A model generated the notes under the pieces. That model was not told the origin of the DNA. It did no database searches and saw nothing but the letters and a program-made list of their open reading frames with translations. From Mytilus edulis (Eukaryota > Mollusca > Bivalvia > Mytilida > Mytilidae), in assembly GCF_963676685.1 (NCBI RefSeq), contig NC_092346.1, forward strand, positions 41,971,289 through 42,035,288: 64,000 nucleotides of DNA. The letters run 5' to 3'. Within the stretch, counting starts at the first letter, position 1; every line of letters starts with the position of its first letter. The position numbers and the translations under genes were made by a program. Shown here in pieces: positions 44,601 to 54,035 of the stretch.

Positions 44601-47219
44601 GTCAGTGTTAGCTCAGTTCTTTAAAGCTATTTATTTTAGAAGGTGGAAGACGTGGATGCTTCATATATTGTATATAGATGCCTCATGTTACAAAGTTTCC
44701 ATCAGTCACATGTCCATTGTCCTTGACCTCATTTTCATGGTTCAGTGACCACTTGAAAAAAAAGTTCAGATTTTTTGTAATGTTAAATTCTCTCTTACTG
44801 TAAGTAATAGGAGAACTATATTTAGTATGTGCGTACTTTGCAAGGTCCTCATGCCCGTCAGACAGTTTTCACTTGACCTCGACCTCATTTCATGGATCAG
44901 TGAACAAGGTTAAGTTTTGGTGGTCAAGTCCATATCTCAGATACTATAAGCAATAGGTCTAGTATATTTGGTGTATGGAAGGACTGTAAGATGTACATGT
45001 CCAACTGGCAGGTGTCATCTGAACTTGACCTCATTTTCATGGTTCAGTGGTTATAGTTAAGTTTTTGTGTTTTGGTCTGTTTTTCTCATACTTTATGCAA
45101 AAGATTTACTATATTTGTTGTATGGAATGATTGTAAGATGTACATGTCTAGCGGGCAGATGTCATCTGACCTTGACCTCATTTTCATGGTTCAGTGGTTA
45201 TAGTTAAGTTTTTGTGTTTTGGTCTGGTTTTCTCATACTTTATGCAATAGGTTTACTATATTTGTTGTATGGAATGATTGTAAGGTGTACATGTCTAGCG
45301 GGCAGATGTCATCTGACCTTGACCTCATTTTCATGGTTCAGTTGTCAAAGTTAAGTTTTTGAGTTTTGGTCTTTTTATCTTATACTATATGTCATAGGTC
45401 AAGTATATTTGGTGTATGGAAATATTTTATGATCTATATGTCAGTCGTGCAGGTTTTCTTTGACCTTGACCTGGTTTTCACGGTTCATTGCTCTGTGTTA
45501 AGTTTTTGAGTTTTGGTCTATTTTCTTAAACTATAAGCAATAGGTCAACTATATTTGTAGTATGGAAGCATTGTTAGCTGTACATGTCTGCCTGGCATAT
45601 GGTTCAACTGACCTTGACCTCATTTTCATGGTTCATGTTAAGTTTATGTGACAGTCGTAATAAAGCTTTATATTTAGGAGTACCAACATAATATCAATGA
45701 TTAGTAAAGAAGGCGAGACATTTCAGTGTGTGCACTCTTGTTTAAATAATACATGATTTCTAATTTCAGATACTTATGCCAAACTAACTTTAATGTCCCC
45801 CACTGGTCAGGAAATCACAAGAAGTAAGACATCTGTTAGAAGAGGACAGCCAAATCCATTGTTTAAGGAGACGTTCATGTTCCAAGTGGCATTGTTTCAG
45901 TTGGCTGAAGTGACCTTGATGGTTTCTGTGTATAACAAACGTAGTATGAAGAAAAAAGAAATGATTGGATGGTTTTCATTAGGTTTGTTTTGCCAAAAAA
46001 AAAAGAAAACAGGACATAAATTTATTTCATGTGTATGAAGCTGATTGCTCATGTTTATGTTATCATTAGAGCTCAAAGACAAATATTTGAAAGCCAAGGA
46101 TGTATACCCTGTAAGGGCAAAAAGCTTTGAAGAGCCAGAAACTAAAAAGGTCCCCACAAAATTAGCCTTTTCTGGAAAATTTGAAAATTTAAGAATTATA
46201 GAGTTTAAACTACTGACATCTGGGTATTTAAAACAGTCAGCAGCATTTTAATCATTGGTTCAAGTGGCCACAAGACAGAAATTCTCTCATCAGATAATTT
46301 TTTTTTTTTTCAATGCATATAAACATGAAGAAGATTAAATGTGACAACAATCAATCAAAAACCTCATGGGAGACAAATTCAATACATAAAATCCACACGC
46401 CCCTGTTTTGTCTTAAAGAAAAAATCATAGACATACATTAGGACAAGCAACATGCAACTATAAATTTGGCCATCAGGTGCAATTTAAACCAGCCATTTTA
46501 ATCATATTTCTTGGCCTGCAAGATTCACAGATGTTGATAGCAGCAGTTTCATGAAGCGTTCATAGTAAAAGAACTCATTTAAATTCATAAATCACTTAAT
46601 TGCGGAGGTCTGGAAAAATATTGTGGATGCATGGCAGTCGAAGAAAGGCCTTTTTGAACAAAAATCTGAACTTCTCTAATTTTTTGCTTCTCTTAGTATT
46701 GTATCAGTTGGTCCCAAGACATATTGAAATTATTAACAAAGTCAGTAGTTATATTCTTGTGAGTTGACAATGTTTGTGAAAGTTCCAGACCTTTGTGCTT
46801 CATGTGCCTGACATTGAAAGGAAACCCACCCCTTCAGGTTTGCCATTTATACTCGAATTCAATTTTCAAAGTTTAAAATTGGAATCATCTTAAACCTAAT
46901 GACATAGTCTATATGTTAGTGTTTACTAAAAAGGAATATACACAGAAAACAAAACTTTGATATAATGTTACAGATGGAGTGGGTTGATTGAGCATTAGCA
47001 TGTGAAATTTTTCTCACAAAAGGGGGGCCCGGGCCCCCAAACCCCACCCCCCTGGATCTGCCTATGTGAAAGTGTGTGCTTTTATTTCAATTTAATGAAT
47101 TCTTAATTTGTTTTGCAGGATTGAACAGCAGTGGAGAAGAGGAGCTCTCTCATTGGACAGACATGAGGGAAAATAAAGGGGATCAAGTTTGTCGTTGGCA
47201 TGTACTATTGGAGTCTTGA
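23643..47219 (+). CDS. SYT14: Synaptotagmin-14/16 orthologue (8 firm exons)
   Basis: Exons: 23643-23807, 32665-32826, 36052-36284, 40721-41000, 41981-42138, 42811-43000, 45770-45982 and 47119-47219 (stop TGA). All junctions are GT/AG and phase-matched. The first exon needs one upstream base (see 19461). The product is about 503 residues. It has a short luminal end, a TM segment ([19 protein letters not shown]), a Cys/Gly patch, an acidic and Ser-rich linker, C2A (about 208-332) and C2B (about 364-503). Family signatures include [27 protein letters not shown] and the ending [11 protein letters not shown]...[11 protein letters not shown]2A has lost all five usual Ca2+-binding Asp (SHAQV for [14 protein letters not shown] in loop 3). 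C2B keeps only the one in PDTYAKL. A Ca2+-independent trafficking role is therefore expected, as in vertebrate SYT14/SYT16. Loss of Ca2+ binding is read from the sequence; the function is inferred from the family. Confidence 0.93.
24838..24864. repeat. (AT)n microsatellite
   Basis: Uninterrupted AT dinucleotide run, about 13 units, in the large SYT intron. Confidence 0.95.
25165..25355. mobile_element. MITE with TACTGTAAATTCAGAAATTA ends
   Basis: The left end TACTGTAAATTCAGAAATTA is matched in inverted form by TAATTTCTGAATTAACAGTTA near 25335-25355. A decayed relative starts near 57953. Confidence 0.65.
25968..26128. mobile_element. 161-bp inverted-repeat element
   Basis: The left arm AATAACAGTACTGTAGTTGA continuing into AGAGTTG...CCGTCAATT is inverted at the right end, finishing CAACTACAGTACTGTTATT. 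Arms are about 38 bases with few mismatches. A further 'gacggcaactttta' and an inverted 'gcattagaatc' at 26460-26521 suggest it is the end of a larger decayed unit. Confidence 0.7.
26940..27470. repeat. Degenerate minisatellite, about 95-120-bp unit
   Basis: Four to five diverged copies. Each contains 'atggtcagaatatgcatgaa', then 'gtaaactacagtca', 'cctttcttc', 'ttaaacc' and 'cacccac'. Spacing shrinks from about 120 to 93 bases. Confidence 0.7.
27850..28060. repeat. Three-copy tandem repeat, about 72-bp unit
   Basis: Three diverged units, each with 'tgcatctt', 'ataggtgaa', 'aaagacatt' and 'agtgtcacatt' in that order. It ends about 40 bases before the TATA-like box of the alternative SYT exon. 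Confidence 0.7.
28099..28105 (+). promoter_or_regulatory. TATA-like box before the alternative SYT exon
   Basis: TATAAAA about 180 bases upstream of ATG 28286. If used it would give a 5' UTR of about 150 bases containing one short upstream ATG. In AT-rich DNA such a match is weak evidence. Confidence 0.25.
28286..28448 (+). CDS. Alternative first exon of the SYT14/16 gene, no TM segment
   Basis: ATG at 28286 opens 54 codons plus one base, ending at donor AATG|gtaaga, in phase 1. That is the phase needed to join the exon at 32665. An in-frame TAA at 28220 closes the frame upstream. The peptide starts [20 protein letters not shown] and continues with [18 protein letters not shown], then a Lys/Glu-rich stretch ending ESTDKNG. 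The Cys-Cys followed by Lys residues resembles a palmitoylation-type membrane anchor. A protein starting here would skip the TM exon (23643-23807) and have about 499 residues. It is supported by phase, donor, composition and position; no transcript evidence is available. Confidence 0.6.
28858..29928. mobile_element. hAT-type element, 1071 bp, perfect 8-bp duplication
   Basis: The ends are TAGTGTTGTCAA and its exact inverted copy. ATTTTAAA lies immediately outside both ends (28850-28857 and 29929-29936). The 8-bp duplication and TAGTG terminus are hAT features. Subterminal regions carry repeats of AACCGGTT on both sides. No transposase is recognisable, so it is non-autonomous or a relic. It contains R1 fragments (about 28978-29040 and 29296-29385). 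Confidence 0.85.
29296..29385 (+). repeat. R1 repeat fragment nested in the hAT-type element
   Basis: 'gaagatgtagtatgattgcc' through 'actataggtcaccgtacgac'. A second fragment ('agatgtagtatgagtgtcaa') lies at about 28988-29040. Both are inside the 28858-29928 element. Confidence 0.7.
31046..31139 (+). repeat. tRNA-derived sequence (SINE head or tRNA pseudogene)
   Basis: An A-box-like TGGTCGAGTGG and a B-box-like AGTTCGAATCC are placed as in a class II (Leu/Ser type) tRNA with a long variable arm. A 'cgctt...aagcg' stem is possible, but the acceptor stem does not pair, so it is not a functional tRNA gene. No clear tail is seen. Confidence 0.6.
31208..31229. repeat. (AT)n microsatellite
   Basis: Eleven uninterrupted AT units in the large SYT intron, shortly after the tRNA-derived sequence. 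Confidence 0.9.
31895..32085 (+). repeat. R1 repeat copy, divergent
   Basis: 'gatatgattgattgcctatg', 'aacaactatccaccagag' and 'aatgtaaaacaattaaaatg' follow R1 order but with many changes. Confidence 0.6.
32181..32403. mobile_element. MITE with TACTGTNNNTNNATTCAT ends (copy 1)
   Basis: Left end 'tactgtacatgtgaattcat' and right end 'atgaatctacagta'. The interior 'tattttcgtgggtaccaatt' and 'acgaaaattggtaacca' is also inverted. Same family as 49141-49352. Confidence 0.7.
32462..32600. mobile_element. GGCGGATCCAG / CTGGATCC MITE (copy 1)
   Basis: Begins 'ggcggatccagaac' and ends 'ccctggatccacctatg', with G-tract and C-tract subterminal regions. Relatives at 36350-36485, 46990-47065 and 52660-52812. 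It ends about 65 bases before a SYT exon. Confidence 0.65.
33573..33716 (-). repeat. R1 dispersed repeat copy
   Basis: Reverse R1: 'ccttttatagctgactatgc', 'agtgacctatagttgttatg' and 'tctcattggcaatcatacca'. Confidence 0.8.
33731..34220. mobile_element. 490-bp foldback element
   Basis: ATATCGTCGCTGTTATGCAA at the left is inverted exactly at the right end (TTGCATAACAGCGACGATAT). Arms extend about 125-148 bases, with 'atctgatcttctaacca' at their inner ends. The spacer is about 220 bases. The right arm carries an insertion of about 30 bases. No coding capacity. Confidence 0.8.
34270..35115. repeat. 161-bp tandem repeat array
   Basis: About five units. The block 'aaaatggaggtcaag' or a close variant recurs at 34431, 34592, 34753 and 34914, exactly 161 bases apart. 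Each unit also has 'gacttttaccgttcaggagt', 'ttcttgaaagattgaaaaat' and 'gtccgtgcatttacgcatga'. Outer units are degraded. Apparent open frames here are only repeat. Confidence 0.9.
35745..35930 (+). repeat. R1 dispersed repeat copy, 5' truncated
   Basis: 'acagcaagctataaagagtc' and 'aaccattcaaacaggaaaac' mark the R1 3' half. Confidence 0.7.
36350..36485. mobile_element. GGCGGATCCAG-family MITE (copy 2, decayed)
   Basis: 'cagtggcaaattcagaactt' at the left and 'cccctggatccgtctatg' at the right, with 'gcttcagtgattc' inside, matching the copy at 32462. Confidence 0.55.
36535..36725 (+). repeat. R1 dispersed repeat copy
   Basis: 'aggaagatgtgctatgagtg', 'gtaaaccatgataggtcgag' and 'accattcaaacgggaaaact'. 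Near full length. Confidence 0.8.
37695..37850. repeat. Four-copy minisatellite, about 37-bp unit
   Basis: 'attgtatttgtcaactcctg' followed by 'tcccctctcccaaataat' is repeated four times with almost no change, so the expansion is recent. Confidence 0.95.
37949..39234. mobile_element. hAT-type element, 1286 bp, perfect 8-bp duplication
   Basis: ATAACCAC lies just outside both ends (37941-37948 and 39235-39242). The termini CAGAGATGGG and CCCCAAGTCTG are imperfect inverted copies. Both subterminal regions are dense in GTAATC/GATTAC repeats. No transposase frame was found, so it is non-autonomous. Confidence 0.85.
41001..41980 (+). other. SYT intron (1.0 kb)
   Basis: Contains one R1 copy at about 41165-41360; otherwise nothing recognised. 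Confidence 0.7.
41165..41360 (+). repeat. R1 dispersed repeat copy
   Basis: 'aagaagatgtggtatgattg', 'acagctatagggcactataa', 'tgcatagtcagctaaaagcc' and 'aatgtaaaacagttaaaa'. Confidence 0.85.
42139..42810 (+). other. SYT intron (0.7 kb)
   Basis: AT-rich intron with a long T-tract acceptor. I see nothing else in it. Confidence 0.7.
43001..45769 (+). other. SYT intron (2.8 kb)
   Basis: The left 1.5 kb has no feature I can support apart from a loose 'ggttacaatcta' / 'attgtaacccttggctag' inverted pair (about 43845 and 44340). The right part is the minisatellite-bearing element at 44541-45745. Confidence 0.65.
44541..45745. mobile_element. Minisatellite-bearing element with terminal hairpin
   Basis: Starts with a nested perfect hairpin (44541-44575): GTCGAGC-CTGCAAC-TTTT-GTTGCAG-AAA-GCTCGAC. 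This is followed by a G/C-rich 'gatccggcggcggcgtc' and then about seven tandem units. The marker 'cttgacc' recurs at 44722, 44872, 45024, 45171, 45318, 45465 and 45613, a 147-152 base period. It closes near 'aaggcgagacatttcagtgt'. The layout resembles the bivalve pearl/Helitron-like non-autonomous elements (inferred). Confidence 0.75.
45983..47118 (+). other. Last SYT intron (1.1 kb)
   Basis: Contains a truncated G-tract MITE (46990-47065, 'cccccctggatctgcctatg') just before the last exon. Otherwise nothing recognised. Confidence 0.65.
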
Positions 47220-48883
47220 TTGGAACATTAAATGTAAAGGCATGCTACTTGTGGCATATATGTCTACAAATTATTGATCCACAAAAATTATGTTGTTTTT
47301 ATTCTTTTTTTTTATTTTTGTTGTTTCCAGATTGCATAAATGCTGAAAGAATTATTTCCCTTGGAATATACAAATTTCTTTGAAAGATTTTACACCTTTC
47401 ATAATGTTGACAATTTTCCTCATAAGTAATTTGAAAAACTCAATTGTTTTTGATCTATTGAATTAGATGTACATTTTTTATCATTGTTTTTTAAAGACAT
47501 TTTTTTGGCTTTCTTCTCAGTATTATTGGCAAATAACCAGGTCAAGTAACTTTCATGCTTAAATAATATTGTTTGACTGAAATATTACCACCTATACTCA
47601 CATTTTTTGCGATATGTTGTTATTGATAATCCATTGTTATAGTCCCAATGAAATATTTTTATGTTTTTTTTACTCAAAATAAGCACATAAACTCAATACA
47701 AATATGTTTATTACTAGTTATGGGTTGGTTGTTATAAAATATTATTAAAATAATAAGGTTATAGAATATTAATATGATTAAAATGTTAGTCTCATAATAT
47801 ATAGTTTATTTACATATTTTTGTTACCAATATCTTACACTATACAATTGTTTTCTACTTCTTTTATACTTAATGCATAATATTGACTTGTTTTGTTATAC
47901 CTGTATCTGACATTATACATTTGGTTTTTTTTTCTTCTCCTTATTTTTTTACCCAGTGCATAATATTGACTTGTTTTGTTATATTTCAATGATTTTTTTG
48001 ACAATCTTTTATTTTGGTTGTGATTACATAATGCTCTTGCAGTTTCAAGTTTTTTTTGTTGATTTCATACCTTAAGTGTTCAGTTTTATATATATGATTT
48101 TATTATACAGATATAACGCAGTATGAATATTTTTTCTTTGCACATTCTTTTTACATTCAATTATATAGAATAAGGGGAGATAACCTATTTGAAAAAAATA
48201 ATTTGAAGTTTTTATACTCAGAGAAGTTTAAGGGTAGGGGCATTGTCGAAAGGCTTGTTTTCATCAACAGCTAGATTTTAAATTTATTGATAATTTGGTG
48301 TGTAATGTATCTTGTAAAATCTTACCAAATGCAGTTCAAAGATTCTAAAAACTATATACAGTCGAATCTGATAAAATGGTTACTTTTATCAAAAAAGTAT
48401 GTCTTGGCATGTCACTCTCTTCCTATGCTAGTGTTGTAAAACCTACGCATTTTCAAAATTGATTCAATGGTCACCTCTTGCATAAGATCAGTTTTACTTT
48501 CTCACCAGCTGACCTTTATACACAGGTTTCATTGTAATCATACAACATATTATAGATATGACCCAAAGGACAGAAATCTCCTTCAAGTAAGTCATTCTGA
48601 TCTACATTTTTTCGATCATTTCCTTACATTATTTTTTTCTTCTTATTGAAGCTTAATCTTGATTTAAAAAAAAATTTGATTTCTTCTGCTATGGCAATTT
48701 ATTTTTGGGAGATGATTGAGGTAAACTATGATGACTCATAGTAAATTATGTATTGTCATTATATGTATGTTATTAAAGCTTTAAATGAACTACTAGGATA
48801 GATTTTATATGACTTTGATTTAAAAGGGATGTGATTTAACACTTGTGATATATAAAACTACTTACAGTTTGCGCACAAAATCA

Positions 48884-48889
48884 AATAAA
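48884..48889 (+). terminator. Candidate poly(A) signal of the SYT gene
   Basis: AATAAA about 1.67 kb after the stop codon. It is the first canonical hexamer I find on this strand after the stop; an ATTAAA variant precedes it near 48773. Confidence 0.3.
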
Positions 48890-49140
48890 AAAATATGATC
48901 AGTGTCTTTCTTTCGAGTAGATGTTAACCCACAAAGACAAAAACCAAAGTTCCTTTAGATAAGTGTTCAATTTTTTTTTTAGACTGTTTTTATATGTTTC
49001 TTTATTGTTATATTTTGTTTGTTAAGTAATAGTTGGAAACAACTTATGTTAGATGTATGTGTTATAGTGCTGTGTTAATCATTTATGTATTAATTAGTTT
49101 TCTTGCAAGGGAGCAATATTATTTTCTTTTTATTGAAACC

Positions 49141-49352
49141 TACTGTGGATTCATCTATTTTCGTGGGCACCAATTTTCGTGGATAAAGGAAAACTTGCAT
49201 GTTCGTGGACATTTAATTTTGTGGTTTTACCAAAGTTTAAATACAATCCTTAAGAAAATTTGTCTTTGGTTGAACATTTAATTTCGTGGTTCACTTATAC
49301 CCAAGAATTCCACGAAATTTGGTATTCAACGAATTATAATGAACCCACAGTA
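49141..49352. mobile_element. MITE with TACTGTGGATTCAT ends (copy 2)
   Basis: TACTGTGGATTCAT and ATGAACCCACAGTA are inverted with one mismatch. The interior 'tttcgtgggcaccaatttt' and 'ccacgaaatttgg' is inverted too. The TA termini suggest a Tc1/mariner-like origin. Confidence 0.8.
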
Positions 49353-50179
49353 CTTTAGATATAGTTGATACCATAACTGTCATGTGAAACAGCTTGTTTC
49401 TATTATATTTACAAAAATTTGTTTCATGGGAACCAAAAAATTGGTTTCAATATTTGACCATTCGTAAAAGGTTTTAATACAATTGAAATAGAACTAACCA
49501 CTTGCAAGAAAATTTAATTAAAACATGTGAATAACATTATAGGTATAAATTGTATGTAAGTTGTACATTGTATAATCTTTTTAAACATTCCAGTTGTCTT
49601 GTTATTCTTAATTATTTAAGGGTTGTGAAATTGAATAGCATGCATGAAATAAATGAAACTGCCTTGCATAAATTGATAATATAAAACTAGATGCAATCTT
49701 TACTGTGACAAAGTGGCATTAATTGCTGTTGCTGTTTGTATTAAATCATGAGCATTCCATAAGGGATAACATTTCAAAGGATATACAAGCCAAATGCTAG
49801 GTAGAATGAATTGATTTGAATGTAAATTTCCCCCTCCCGCTAAACCAAAGTTTGCTTGAATTTTAAATGGGAAACTTATTTTTTTTCAGGCCACATGTGG
49901 TCTTTAATCACTTCAGGGGGATTATTATTAGGTCAGCTTAAAAGGAAAAGTAATTCTAAAAACCAAGCATAGTTGATGGTCATTCTGACCTGAATAGGCG
50001 TTAAAAATATATGGTTGGTGAAAGATTTTGTTTATTTTAAATGTTATTAAATTCAACTTGTTGTTTATTACATAGAATTTTTTTGTTAATACTCATGTTA
50101 CACACTTCGATATTCACATAAATTTGGACCAAAAAGTTAAATTTAGCCAAAGCTTATTCACAGTGCTAGTTATACATGT

Positions 50180-50270
50180 ACTTATAATGGTTTACTTTTA
50201 TACATTGTTACTTTGATGGAGAGTTGTCTCATCGGCACTCATACCACATCTTCCTATATCTACTTAAAAC
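50180..50270 (-). repeat. R1 repeat copy, truncated
   Basis: 'ataatggtttacttttatac' and 'tcatcggcactcatacca' with 'catcttcctatatct', reverse of the R1 5' half. Confidence 0.75.
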
Positions 50271-51469
50271 ATTCATATTTATTAAATCATACTTAGAACT
50301 TTATTCAAAAACTTATGGTCGTAATGGTGCAATACATTGATCTACACAAATGCATAGGGTATAATCAGCAATATGTATTTTATGCCCTCGTTATTTGAAG
50401 GTGTGTAAGTGTGTGTCTTTTAGAATCTCACATCCAAGCATGAATTATGAAAATGTAATTTCAGAATTAACATATGATAAAATCAAACTGGTTGTTCCTT
50501 TGAAGAATATGTTTTAAATGTATTGTAAAATTGTGTTCTTTCTATGTGTAAAATCAACAAGACTTGAATACATATATTTCATTTTGGTTAGCTTTTTTTA
50601 GGACTGTACTTAAATGTGACAAGAAACGAAAATAGTATTACATGTATTGCAAATCCATATACTAATTGAGAATGTTAGATTGACTTATAAACTAAAAACT
50701 AAAATCACTGTTAGTAATTAGCCACTCTCTAAATTTTAATGCAAAAAATCAATGCTGAATGGACTCGGGGCTGTTCAATTAAAATATACATGAGACCAAG
50801 GAAAGTCCCGCTGAGATTTCAAGAGGGTTAAAATTACCTCTTCAGATGGTTAACCCATTTTCAAATATATCCATGTATGTTCTAATGGAACAGCCTTAAA
50901 AATTATCAGAAATATTCACTGTGATTTTGTTCGGATCTTTACTATACACCTTATTTTTATTTGGAAATTTTTACCAGTTAATCCTAGAATCTGTGCTGCT
51001 TGGTCTATTCACTTCATACAACAATCACTTATCCTATTTGGCGTCTGATATTATGTTTTATGATGTCAAAATATTTTAGGAACCTTTGCAAAGTCAGGTA
51101 ATGGTAGTCAAATAGCGATAAAGTGTATTGATAACTTTGAATTATACTTCGTTTTGGCTTTATCCTGTTTTATTCTTTTATTTTAGAATTTAATAAAACT
51201 ATTAATATTTGTATTATATTTCTTAAAAAATGCCTTGATTAAAATGAGGTACTAATACATATTGTTGTCTGTTAAACTTAGGATCAGTTAAAACATTGGG
51301 GTAGATGGTTAATATCTCTTTATCTGTTGTCTGTTTACCTTGTGATATTTTTTATATCTCTCTTTTAACTTGTTACTTCACTATGTTGTAGAAATACATG
51401 CACAAAAATTAAACATTTAAAGTAAATAAATAATATTGTGTTTAACTCTTTTCTTTGATTGTCCTGACC

Positions 51470-51730
51470 AATAGATATAAGAAAATGTGGCATGAGTCAA
51501 TGCCACAATAGATATAAGAAAATGTGGCATGAGTCAATGCCAATGAGACAATTCTCCATCCAAGTCACAATTTGTAAAAGTAAACCATTATAGGTCAAAG
51601 TACAGTCATCTTCAATACATTGCCTTGGCTCACACCAAACAGCAAGCTATAAAGGACCCCAAAAAAATGACTAGTGAAAACCGTTCAAATGGGAAAACCA
51701 ACAGTCTTATCTATAGATATAAAAAAAACC
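51470..51730 (+). repeat. R1 dispersed repeat copy with internal 5' duplication
   Basis: 'agatataagaaaatgtggca' followed by 'tgagtcaatgcca' is present twice in tandem at the 5' end, then R1 continues through 'acagcaagctataaaggacc' and 'gttcaaatgggaaaaccaac'. Confidence 0.8.
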
Positions 51731-52014
51731 AAGAAACACAAAACATACATTATGACAGTTTTCGCATTTGCTATACCAGAGTAATGTCCCTTGGTAGTGT
51801 GCAAAACAACCACAATTTCAGGTTCCTCTTATTACCTCGATTCATTCCATATGATATTGTAGATCATATTTTAGGCTTCTACCCACTGAGTACCCTTCTT
51901 GGATATCTTTTGGAATTTTGGAACACATTGTATGGAACTAATAAAAACATATGCTAACACATTAATAATCTTTCATTTGCGGTTTATGTGGCATCATTCA
52001 AGCAGCATCTGCAC

Positions 52015-52038
52015 ATGATGATGATGATGATGATGATG
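52015..52038. repeat. (ATG)n microsatellite
   Basis: Eight ATG units without interruption. Confidence 0.9.
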
Positions 52039-52659
52039 AACGGCTGCTTAACAACTAGCGACAAATTAATATGTATATTCAGGTTATATTCAGAACATGT
52101 TAATCTAATATGAATATTAACTCTGCTTGTCCACAAGGTAACCGTCAAAAGGAAGAAGACCGGTCACCATACCCAGACACATCATTTTGACTCCAAGACA
52201 ACCGCTCTTTACTCCTAAAGTCTTTGGTTTAACCTGGCTGGTGTTCAAAACCAATACCTTTTAAACTCAAGGAGAACATGTTACCAACCACTGTGCTCTA
52301 AAAGGTGTAGCTGAAATCAATTTTCAAAATTTTTACAGATGGTGACAGATATGTTCCAATTGTCGTGACCACAATCCTGTCCCTTTTCCTGCACTGTGAT
52401 CGACAGAATTAAACTTATTATAGGGTTTGTACACAGCAGGTGCCGCAATATCTTGAGAGTGCTATAAAAAAAAAGCGCTAACACTAAACAGGGGACAAAA
52501 AGCATGTTGATTTCAGATTTGACACACTTATGGAAGCAGACAACTTTAAGGCATCTATTCTTTTGGTCATGATTGCATTTGATACAATTTACATTTATTG
52601 TTGCTTAATTTGTTCTTCACTTTGCCAAACAGAAAATAGAAAAAAAAAGATATTTTACA

Positions 52660-52812
52660 GGGGCGGATCCAGCCATTTTAAAAAGGGGGAGTTCCTAACC
52701 CAGGACAAAGAGGGGGTTCCAACTATATGTCCCCATTCAAATGCATTGATCGTCCAAAAAAAAGGGGGGGTTCCAACCCCCGGAACCCCCCCTCTGGATT
52801 CGCGCCTGTTTT
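52660..52812. mobile_element. GGCGGATCCAG-family MITE (copy 3)
   Basis: Starts 'ggggcggatccagccatttt' and ends 'ccccctctggattcgcgcc'. The interior has two G-tract 'gggggttccaac' blocks. Confidence 0.65.
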
Positions 52813-53261
52813 AGCACAGTAGCTTTAGCATTCAGTAATGAAATATTTTAATATTTTCTGTCCCGCTTCAGGTTGAAGTTTATGATCAAGGTAGTGTTTG
52901 ATGAAAATCAACTTGAAACTTAGTACACATGTTCCCTATGATATGATCTTTCTAATTTAAATGCCAAATTTTTAACCCCTATTTCATATTTCACTTTACA
53001 TAGAAAATGATAGAGAGAGTGGGGCATCTTTGTACTTTGGACACATTCTAGTTCTGTTCATAAAACATATTCCAAAAAATTGTTTGCACACATATCATGC
53101 ATATAGAGGATTCTCCCTACATTATGCAAGGGATTTAAAAAATATGGACTTACATATTTTTGTTATTATCTCCCTTTGACTAACAATTTAATTAAAAATA
53201 GTTTCCCTCCTTCTCTTTGGAAAAATAATTGTCCTTGAGGCAATTGCCCTTTATTTTAAGA

Positions 53262-54035
53262 CCTTAGATTTCTATATCTGCTTTTTATCTTTGAGTATTA
53301 CTGATAAAATTACTTTTTTTAAATACAAATGTATTGTTATGAAAAAGAAGTTTCTCCAAGCTTTTTTTCAGTCTTAAGTGTAAAAGAATACAACTTTAAT
53401 ATGGTAAGCATTTATACTGTCATAACTAATCCCTTCAGAAGAATATTATTACTTCAATTTTATATGCACCATGCAATACTTATTACTACTAAGGCATATT
53501 TATATATCTAAGATGCAGAATTGTTTTGTGGGCCATGTTTGAAATTTTTATAATTATATTTCTTAATCCTTTTACTTATTTTTACAAAATTATTTTACAA
53601 AATTATTTTAGAAAAAAATTACTGTAGGCAGTATAATAGTTGAGGGTTGTGAAGATAGAGGCCAAAAAGTAACATCTACATTGTAACACTCAGTGGTGTA
53701 AAAAAAATTAGTGTAAAAGTCTAAATTTTATAAAGTCTGTGTTCTATAAATATTTGTCCCCCATATTTTGTTTTGACAATGATGTAAAAGTGAGTGGGGA
53801 CTAAGCAAAGTTTACCCCACTTTGCACCCTTGGAATCCTATACCCATGACCTTACCTCACATGACAGGCAAATACTTATCTTAACTTCACAGCCTTAACA
53901 CATAAAAAAAGACAAAACAACCAAAAACACTGACCTAATGTACATTTGAACCTTAGAAAGTTTTCAAAAAGACTTATTTTCTTTCATTTTCATATTCAAG
54001 TTTCTGTAATCAATTTTGTAAAAATGTATATCATT
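53262..54035. repeat. Tandem duplicate, copy 1 (empty-site copy)
   Basis: Begins 'ttaagaccttagatttctat' and ends near 'aatcaattttgtaaaaatgt'. It is matched along its whole length by 54036-55235. The site corresponding to the MITE in copy 2 is intact here (TTA at 53337-53339). Confidence 0.85.

Noticed and set aside
46045..46251. 68-codon forward frame between two SYT exons
   Set aside because: No compatible splice sites in phase and no similarity to the C2B domain, which is complete without it.
51625..51957. 110-codon forward frame
   Set aside because: Its first third is R1 repeat sequence and the rest shows no motif.
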